From contig SLJA01000226.1 in assembly GCA_007135355.1 (NCBI GenBank), positions 1-5,894 on the forward strand: a stretch of 5,894 bases of DNA. Direction: 5' to 3'. Source of the DNA: Wenzhouxiangella sp. Its GTDB lineage: Bacteria > Pseudomonadota > Gammaproteobacteria > Xanthomonadales > Wenzhouxiangellaceae. Of this stretch, positions 1-5,894 are shown one piece after another (the first letter of the stretch is position 1; each line of letters begins with the position of its first letter). The notes under the pieces were generated by a model. It was not told the origin of the DNA. It saw only the letters and a program-made list of their open reading frames with translations, and did not search any database. Made by a program: the position numbers and the translations under genes.

Positions 1-1
1 C

Positions 2-487
2 CCTGGCATCGAGGCCGATGCAGCCTGGACCGACCGTCGCGGTCAGGTGTTGGCTATCCAGACAGCCGATTGTTTGCCGCTGCTGCTGGCCGATCGTCGC
101 GCGCGCCTGGTCGCGGCCGCCCATGCCGGCTGGCGTGGGTTACGGGCCGGGATTGTGCCGCGGTTGGTCGGCCGTTTGCCCCTGGCCGCCGGAGAGTTGG
201 TGGCCTGGATCGGTCCGGGCATTGCTCAGGCCGCTTTCGAAGTCGGGCCGGAGGTACGCACAGCCTTTCTGGCCTCAGGCCGTGAATTTGCGATGCATTT
301 TGTTCCCGGCCGCGGCGATCGCTGGTTGGCCGACCTCAAGGCCATCGCGACAATCCAGCTGAAGGCATCCGGGGTCGGTGCGGTGCTTGATTGCGGGCTT
401 TGCACCTACACCGCCCCAGAGCGTTTTTTCTCCTACCGCCGCGACCGCGTTTGTGGCCGCATGGTCAGCATGATCTGGCTTGTCTGA
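2..487 (+). CDS. pgeF: Laccase-domain purine nucleoside phosphorylase (YfiH/PgeF family), 5'-truncated by window edge
   Basis: The open frame is already running at base 2, so the true start lies outside the window. 161 residues remain of a family usually about 240 long. Visible family motifs, in order, are ADAAWT, TADCLPLLLAD, AAAHAGWRG, WIGPGI, FEVGPEV, CTYTAPERFFSYRRD and the C-terminal GRMVSMIWL. The Cys of TADC and the His of AHAGW are two of the three zinc/active-site ligands; the third, an upstream His in a QVHG-type motif, would lie in the missing part. Members were long called multicopper polyphenol oxidases or laccases. Characterised ones are cytosolic enzymes that phosphorolyse adenosine and inosine and also act as adenosine deaminase, and E. 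coli YfiH has additionally been linked to correcting misincorporated residues in peptidoglycan precursors. The gene ends 77 bp before pyrG and may be the last gene of an upstream unit. The family call is very secure; the exact physiological role is not. Confidence 0.93.
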   Translation, partial: PGIEADAAWTDRRGQVLAIQTADCLPLLLADRRARLVAAAHAGWRGLRAGIVPRLVGRLPLAAGELVAWIGPGIAQAAFEVGPEVRTAFLASGREFAMHFVPGRGDRWLADLKAIATIQLKASGVGAVLDCGLCTYTAPERFFSYRRDRVCGRMVSMIWLV

Positions 488-499
488 AGCGCGAGATCC

Positions 500-528
500 T
501 TGGGGCGTCCGGCGTTTGCAGGTACAAT
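500..528 (+). promoter_or_regulatory. Candidate sigma70 promoter for pyrG
   Basis: In the gap between pgeF and pyrG there is a TACAAT hexamer (523-528), one base off the -10 consensus. Exactly 17 bp upstream is TTGGGG (500-505), which matches only the first three bases of the -35 consensus. Transcription would begin near 535, giving a leader of about 30 nt before the pyrG start at 565. A promoter here would let pyrG-kdsA be expressed separately from pgeF. The -10 and the spacing are good and the -35 is weak, so this is a plausible candidate only. I see no CTP-sensing leader or attenuator in the short leader. Confidence 0.45.
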
Positions 529-551
529 GTCAGCCCGGACCTAAGACGTGC

Positions 552-556
552 AGGGA
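552..556 (+). promoter_or_regulatory. Ribosome binding site of pyrG (AGGGA)
   Basis: AGGGA ends 8 nt before the ATG at 565, which is near-ideal Shine-Dalgarno placement. It supports ATG 565 over the longer open frame that extends upstream into the pgeF coding region. Confidence 0.7.
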
Positions 557-564
557 AACCGGGC

Positions 565-2198
<1,634 letters not shown>

Positions 2199-2202
<4 letters not shown>

Positions 2203-3014
2203 GGCTCGGAGATTTCGAGGTCGGTCTGGAGCAGCCGTTGTTCCTGATCGCCGGCCCCGACACACTTGAGTCCGAGGGTCTATGCTTGGAGATAGCCGGC
2301 CACTTAAAAACCCTGGCTGACGAATTGGCGATGCCCTACGTATTCAAGGGCTCGTTCGACAAGGCCAATCGCACCTCGGTCAAGAGCTACCGTGGGCCGG
2401 GTCTAGAGGGTGGACTAAAAATCCTCGAGGCGGTGCAGGGACAGATTGGTGTGCCGGTCGTGACCGATGTCCACGAAGACACCCCGATCGACGAGGTCGC
2501 GGCGGTGGTTGATGTGCTGCAGACCCCGGCTTTCCTGTGCCGGCAGACCAATTTCATTCGGAAGGTGGCCGCGACCGGCAAGCCGGTCAACATCAAGAAA
2601 GGCCAGTTCTTGTCGCCGTGGGAGATGAGTCGGGTGGTGGAAAAAGCGCACGCTACCGGCAACCAGCAGATCATGGTCTGTGAGCGCGGCTACATGTTTG
2701 GCTACAACAACCTGGTGGCCGATATGCGCGGCTTGGCGATTATGCGCGAAACCGGTTGTCCGGTCGTGTTCGATGCCTCGCACTCAGTGCAGCTGCCCGG
2801 CGGGCAGGGCACGTCCTCGGGCGGGGCGCGCGAGTTCATTCCAGTGCTGGCGCGCGCGGCCGTTGCCGTCGGCGTCGCCGGCGTGTTCTGCGAAACCCAT
2901 CCCGATCCGGATCGTGCCCTGTGCGATGGACCGAACTCCATGCGTCTGGCCGATATGCGTGGCTTGCTGGAGACGCTGGTCGAGATAGATCGGGTGGTGA
3001 AGAACAGGATTTAA
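2199..3014 (+). CDS. kdsA: 3-deoxy-8-phosphooctulonate synthase (Kdo8P synthase)
   Basis: KdsA condenses PEP with arabinose 5-phosphate to Kdo 8-phosphate in the cytosol, feeding the Kdo of the LPS inner core. The protein has 271 aa (E. coli 284). The ATG at 2199 gives the family N-terminus and overlaps the pyrG stop. One TIM-barrel domain (DAHP synthase/KDSA superfamily) fills the protein. Motifs are PYVFKGSFDKANR (46-58), YRGPGLE (64-70), VVTDVHE (87-93), LQTPAFLCRQT (107-117), NIKKGQFLSPW (131-141), FGYNNLV (167-173), FDASHSVQLPGG (191-202), ETHPDPDRAL (232-241) and CDGPN (242-246). Aligned to the Aquifex enzyme, three metal-site ligands are kept (H195, E232, D243), but the fourth, Cys in metal-dependent enzymes and Asn26 in E. 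coli, is Asp21 here (IAGPDTLES). The usual RQTD motif reads RQTN (N118). The TAA stop runs into the first bases of a long inverted repeat. The enzyme assignment is secure; the metal class is open. Confidence 0.98.
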
Positions 3015-3015
3015 C

Positions 3016-3045
3016 CGCAGATGAACGCAGATGAACGCGGATAAA
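3016..3045 (+). repeat. Left-arm tandem decamers (3 x 10 bp)
   Basis: Three consecutive units: CGCAGATGAA (3016-3025), CGCAGATGAA (3026-3035) and CGCGGATAAA (3036-3045). The 10-bp step is close to one turn of B-DNA, so equivalent bases of each unit face the same side of the helix. Confidence 0.9.
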
Positions 3046-3051
3046 GAAAAT

Positions 3052-3080
3052 GCAGCAGTTGCACATTTCCGGCCTGCTGC
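3052..3080 (+). other. Small hairpin in the centre of the inverted repeat
   Basis: GCAGCAG (3052-3058) and CTGCTGC (3074-3080) are perfect reverse complements, giving a 7-bp stem around a 15-nt loop inside the 90-nt centre of the larger repeat. No T-tract follows, so it is not a convincing terminator. A stem this short can arise by chance; it is recorded because it nests inside the larger structure. Confidence 0.35.
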
Positions 3081-3139
3081 GATAGACCCAGCTGATGAAA
3101 ACATGGAAAACTAACGAAGACCGGAGTGCCTTTTGCGTT

Positions 3140-3169
3140 TTTATCTGCGTTTATCCGCGTTCATCTGCG
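3140..3169 (-). repeat. Right-arm tandem decamers (3 x 10 bp)
   Basis: Read on the - strand, the three units are CGCAGATGAA (3169-3160), CGCGGATAAA (3159-3150) and CGCAGATAAA (3149-3140). The unit variants are the same types as in the left arm but in a different order, so the arms are not a simple recent inverted duplication of one another. Confidence 0.9.
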
Positions 3170-3191
3170 GTTCCACAAACATCCAAATACC

Positions 3192-3194
3192 GAG
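3192..3194 (+). promoter_or_regulatory. Weak ribosome binding site of eno (GAG)
   Basis: GAG ends 6 nt before ATG 3201 and is the only Shine-Dalgarno-like match nearby. Together with the family N-terminus it supports ATG 3201. The longer open frame starting at 3126 would put a repeat-derived peptide in front of Eno and is not credible. Confidence 0.4.
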
Positions 3195-3200
3195 CAAACC

Positions 3201-4511
3201 ATGAAAATCAAACACATCCAAGCCCTGGAAATTCTCGATTCGCGCGGTAATCCGACGCTAGAGGCCGAGGTGTTACTGGACGACGGCAGCGTCGGCCGGG
3301 CGGCGGTGCCTTCGGGTGCTTCGACTGGCAAGCGCGAGGCGGTGGAGCTGCGCGATGGTGATGCCCGGCGCTACTTGGGTAAAGGGGTCAGCCAGGCGGT
3401 GGCGCGAGTCAATGGCGAGATTGCGTCGGCTCTGACCGGAATGGCTGCCGACGATCAGGAGGCGCTGGATCGGCGCCTGATTGAACTCGACGGCACTGAA
3501 AACAAGTCGGCGTTTGGCGCCAATGCGCTGCTCGGGGTGTCGCTGGCGGCGGCGCACGCCGCGGCGCGTGCGCGCGGGCAGTGGCTGTATGAATATCTGC
3601 TGGCGAGCGGTGGGCAGACCGCCAGTCTGCCGGTGCCGATGATGAATATCCTCAATGGTGGTGCGCACGCCGACAATCGGGTCGATATCCAGGAGTTCAT
3701 GGTCATGCCGGTCGGCGTGGCCGATTTTCCGGCCGCCCTCCAGGCCGGCGCCGAGATCTTTCATGCCCTGAAAGGCATTCTGCGCGAGCGTGGCCTGAAC
3801 ACCGCGGTCGGTGACGAGGGTGGTTTCGCCCCGGATCTGGAGTCCAACGAGGCCGCGCTGGCCTTGCTGATGACGGCCATCGAGCAGGCCGGTTACCGGC
3901 CCGGCAAGGAAATCGCCCTGGCGCTTGACGTGGCCTCCAGCGAGTTCTATTCCGAGGGTCGCTACCATCTGGAATCAGAGGGCCGGTCGTTTGATAGCGA
4001 GGGTTTTTCCGAATACCTGGCCGGGCTGGCCGAGCGCTACCCGATCATCTCGATCGAAGACGGCATGGACGAGAGCGACTGGGCCGGCTGGAAGACGCTG
4101 ACCGAGCGCCTGGGCGAAAAGGTGCAGCTGGTTGGCGATGACTTGTTTGTCACCAACACGAAGATTCTCAAGCGCGGTATCGATGAGGACATTGCCAACG
4201 CCATCCTGATCAAGCCCAACCAGATCGGTACCCTGACCGAAACTCTGGAGGCCATCGCCATGGCGCGCAAGGCCGGTTTCGGCACCATCATCTCGCATCG
4301 CTCGGGCGAGACCGAGGATGTCACCATCGCCGACCTGGCCGTAGCCACCGGTGCCGGCCAGATCAAGACCGGCTCCCTGTGCCGCTCCGACCGGGTGGCC
4401 AAGTACAACCAGCTACTACGCATTCACGCCCGTCTTGGAGCCCAGGCACGTTTTCCCGGATTTTCCGCACTGCCACGCGAGACAGGCAACCAGGCTTGCA
4501 TAAAACCATGA
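3201..4511 (+). CDS. eno: Enolase (2-phosphoglycerate dehydratase)
   Basis: Enolase interconverts 2-phosphoglycerate and phosphoenolpyruvate in glycolysis and gluconeogenesis; in E. coli it is also an RNA degradosome component. The protein has 436 aa against 432 in E. coli. ATG 3201 begins MKIKHIQALEILDSRGNPT, the normal N-terminus. Visible motifs are VPSGASTGKREAVELRD (36-52), GGAHADNRVDIQEFMVMP (153-170), GDEGGFAP (204-211), ALDVASSEFY (241-250), SIEDGMDESDW (284-294), GDDLFVTN (312-319), the signature ILIKPNQIGTLTET (335-348), ISHRSGETED (364-373) and KTGSLCRSDR (389-398). Catalytic E206, K338, H366 and K389 and the Mg ligands D243, E286 and D313 are present by alignment. The C-terminal tail (about 408-436) diverges: RIHARLG replaces the usual RIEEELG-like helix and the end is slightly long. 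Its product PEP is a KdsA substrate. The stop overlaps the following gene by 4 bp. Confidence 0.99.
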   Translation: MKIKHIQALEILDSRGNPTLEAEVLLDDGSVGRAAVPSGASTGKREAVELRDGDARRYLGKGVSQAVARVNGEIASALTGMAADDQEALDRRLIELDGTENKSAFGANALLGVSLAAAHAAARARGQWLYEYLLASGGQTASLPVPMMNILNGGAHADNRVDIQEFMVMPVGVADFPAALQAGAEIFHALKGILRERGLNTAVGDEGGFAPDLESNEAALALLMTAIEQAGYRPGKEIALALDVASSEFYSEGRYHLESEGRSFDSEGFSEYLAGLAERYPIISIEDGMDESDWAGWKTLTERLGEKVQLVGDDLFVTNTKILKRGIDEDIANAILIKPNQIGTLTETLEAIAMARKAGFGTIISHRSGETEDVTIADLAVATGAGQIKTGSLCRSDRVAKYNQLLRIHARLGAQARFPGFSALPRETGNQACIKP

Positions 4512-5866
4512 AATCTCCTGCACTAAAAGAGGCGGCTACTCTGTGGCAACAGGGCAATGCAGAAGCAGCTTTGGCTGTTTCCGCCGAGCTAGTTGCCGAG
4601 CACCCGGTAGACGTTGATGCTGCAGTTTTTTATTCAGGTCTATTGCTGCATTTAGGCCGCTATGAGGCAGCTCGAGACTGGCTCGAAGAGACTTCGATTC
4701 AGAACCCAGAGAATGCTTCACTTTTGTCTAATCTGTCGGTTGCCCAGAGAAAATGTGGTCAAGTGGTTGAGGCGCTCGAAACCGCCCAGCGCGCGCTCAA
4801 CTTATCCCCTGAGCTTTTGGCTGCGTGGAATGCGTTCCTGGTTGCGTTAATTGAGACGGACCAAGGCTCGAAAGCCAAAGCTGAACTGCGAAAAGCGCTG
4901 CGGCTTCACCCAGATGCTCCGTCGCTAAAGCACTTGCTCCTTCAACTGGAAAAGACCGCGAACGACTCAGCGACAGCGGAGGCCAACATACTGGCCAACA
5001 GTCTGATTAGGGAGGCCCAGGGTCTAACCGCTTCCGGAGCCTTGGGGAAAGCCGAGACAGTCTACCGCCAAGCGATTGCGGTTCAGCCTGACAATACCTA
5101 CGCGCGTTCGGGGCTTGGCGAACTTTTGCTGCTTACCGGTCGGCCTGATGAGGCTGCGCAACATTTGGCCGTGGCGCTTAGCAGGTTGCCCAGTAACGCC
5201 CGTGCACGCCATCTTTTTGCCGTGGCTTCAGGGTCGCCCCCGTCGTTTGCGTCGCCGGAATACGTCCGCGATTTGTTCGATGGTATGGCAGAGACTTTTG
5301 ACAATCATCTCAGGGAAAGCCTGGCTTATCGAATCCCGGAAGAGTTGACTGATCGTCTGACGGAACTGGTTGGGGATGACTTGGGCGAGGTGCTTGATCT
5401 CGGTTGCGGCACGGGACTGGTCGGCGAGTGTTTGGCCGGCCACTGCGATGCAGTTGATGGCGTTGATTTGTCTGCTGAAATGTTGATGCAGGCTCGGGCC
5501 AAGAGACGCTATCGGCGACTTTGTCTGTCAGATATTGGCCGGTTTCTTGACGAGGAGAAACAACTTTGGCAAACAGTTACTGCGGCTGACGTCTTTGTCT
5601 ACCATGGCAAGCTTGACGAGTTATTTGGGAAGATTCAACGCGCGCTTGCGCCCAAAGGGCTTTTCGGGTTTTCCGTTGAAGTGACCACTGCCGAAGGGTT
5701 TGATGTGGATCCAAAGAGCGGCAGATATCGTCACTCCCGGCAGTATTTGCAGGAAACGCTGCAGGCAGCTGGTCTGGGGGACAGCCGGTTTTTCGAAACA
5801 ACGATTAGACATGAGTCCGGTCGACCCATTGCTGGTTTGATTGTTGTCGCTGGCAAACACGCTTGA
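4508..5866 (+). CDS. TPR-repeat protein with C-terminal class I SAM-dependent methyltransferase domain (COG4976-like)
   Basis: The protein has 452 aa and no signal peptide or membrane segment, so it is probably cytosolic. The first 230 or so residues are helical TPR-like repeats, about six by eye: near 5-34, 37-68, 69-102, 103-136, 162-195 and 196-230. A less regular, Ala-rich break lies at about 140-160. A linker ASPEYVRDLFDGMAETFDNHL (248-268), typical of TPR-methyltransferases, leads into the Rossmann fold. There, motif I is LDLGCGTG (296-303), the acidic end of strand 2 is D320 in VDGVDLSAEML, a motif IV-like ADVFVYHGKL spans 360-369, and the late motif SGRYRHSRQYL is at 404-414. The family usually reads YxGDL where this has YHGKL. 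It presumably methylates a protein or small molecule bound by the repeats; the substrate is unknown. ATG 4508 overlaps the eno stop. No strong Shine-Dalgarno is present; AGG at 4492-4494 is far. GC content is well below that of the upstream genes, suggesting separate origin. Confidence 0.92.
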   Translation: MKSPALKEAATLWQQGNAEAALAVSAELVAEHPVDVDAAVFYSGLLLHLGRYEAARDWLEETSIQNPENASLLSNLSVAQRKCGQVVEALETAQRALNLSPELLAAWNAFLVALIETDQGSKAKAELRKALRLHPDAPSLKHLLLQLEKTANDSATAEANILANSLIREAQGLTASGALGKAETVYRQAIAVQPDNTYARSGLGELLLLTGRPDEAAQHLAVALSRLPSNARARHLFAVASGSPPSFASPEYVRDLFDGMAETFDNHLRESLAYRIPEELTDRLTELVGDDLGEVLDLGCGTGLVGECLAGHCDAVDGVDLSAEMLMQARAKRRYRRLCLSDIGRFLDEEKQLWQTVTAADVFVYHGKLDELFGKIQRALAPKGLFGFSVEVTTAEGFDVDPKSGRYRHSRQYLQETLQAAGLGDSRFFETTIRHESGRPIAGLIVVAGKHA

Positions 5867-5894
5867 TTGGAGTCTTGATTTTTCAATCCTGGCC

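Larger units (their letters stand above)
3013..3172 (+). repeat. Large imperfect inverted repeat built from 10-bp units, between kdsA and eno
   Basis: Two arms, 3013-3047 and 3138-3172, are reverse complements around a 90-nt centre. Both begin, read inward, with AACCGCAGATGAACGC. Over the first 33 positions they match at 30. Each arm is three head-to-tail decamers of the form CGC(A/G)GAT(G/A)AA (3016-3045 on +; 3140-3169 on -). As sense RNA, the arms could form a stem of about 35 bp with one A-C mismatch and three G-U pairs. There is no direct duplication at the outer edges, no coding sequence inside, and no T-run after the stem, so neither a recent transposon nor a simple intrinsic terminator is indicated. 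I recall CGCAGATRAACGC-type repeats as dispersed in other bacterial genomes, but know no assigned function. It fills most of the 186-bp kdsA-eno gap and ends 28 bp before the eno start. Confidence 0.9.

Noticed and set aside
391..564. Upstream extension of the pyrG frame to 391
   Set aside because: This segment overlaps the conserved pgeF C-terminus in another frame, and CTP synthases begin at MTSLIFVTGG, which has its own ribosome binding site.
3059..3086. Possible eno promoter in the repeat centre (TTGCAC, then TGCGATAGA)
   Set aside because: The -35 matches consensus at only 3 of 6 positions and the -10 at 3 of 6; the TG of an extended -10 is present, but together this is near chance level.
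3013..3172. CRISPR array or insertion sequence / MITE
   Set aside because: The units are contiguous 10-mers without spacers, and the arms are inverted. No transposase is present, and the flanks (GATTT on the left, CCACA on the right) show no target-site duplication.
3273..3968. Open frame of 231 codons on the - strand opposite eno
   Set aside because: It is antisense to conserved enolase coding sequence and resembles no family I know.
4379..4507. Upstream extension of the TPR-methyltransferase frame into eno
   Set aside because: It would overlap the conserved enolase RSDRVAKYNQL region in another frame. ATG 4508 gives a natural helical TPR start.
5865..5888. Possible terminator after the methyltransferase (GATTG ... 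CAATC)
   Set aside because: The stem is only 5 AT-rich base pairs with a 14-nt loop, and the T-run sits in the loop rather than after the stem.

Overview
The window reads as a chromosomal housekeeping segment from a GC-rich gammaproteobacterium. The order pyrG-kdsA-eno is a well-known gammaproteobacterial neighbourhood. KdsA makes the lipopolysaccharide sugar precursor Kdo8P, so the cell is Gram-negative. From memory, the KdsA and Eno sequences look most like Xanthomonadales/Chromatiales-type proteins, but I cannot place the organism more precisely without a search. All genes lie on the + strand.

Layout. Positions 2-487 hold the 3' part of a pgeF/yfiH-type gene (laccase-domain purine nucleoside phosphorylase), cut by the window edge. 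A 77-bp gap with a plausible sigma70 promoter and a good ribosome binding site leads into pyrG (565-2202, CTP synthase). The pyrG stop overlaps the kdsA start (ATGA, 2199-2202; kdsA 2199-3014, Kdo8P synthase). The 186-bp gap between kdsA and eno is dominated by a large imperfect inverted repeat (3013-3172). Each arm is built from three 10-bp units of the form CGC(A/G)GAT(G/A)AA. eno (3201-4511, enolase) follows, and its stop again overlaps the next start (ATGA, 4508-4511). The last gene (4508-5866) encodes a TPR-repeat protein with a C-terminal class I SAM-dependent methyltransferase domain of unknown substrate. Only 28 bp of unassigned sequence remain after it.

How the genes work together. 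PyrG supplies CTP, KdsA makes Kdo8P, and Kdo is activated as CMP-Kdo using CTP. Enolase makes PEP, which is the co-substrate of KdsA. The cluster therefore joins nucleotide supply, PEP supply and outer-membrane sugar synthesis. The TPR-methyltransferase does not obviously belong to this logic. It is lower in GC than its neighbours and sits directly after eno, where ftsB is common in related bacteria, so it looks like a later arrival.

Most worth a second look: (1) KdsA carries Asp at the position that separates metal-dependent (Cys) from metal-independent (Asn) enzymes; (2) the decamer-built inverted repeat, whose mismatches are mostly G-U compatible in the sense RNA; (3) the low-GC TPR-methyltransferase joined to eno by a 4-bp overlap. 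I found no tRNA, rRNA, CRISPR array, transposase, or clear new multi-gene system.
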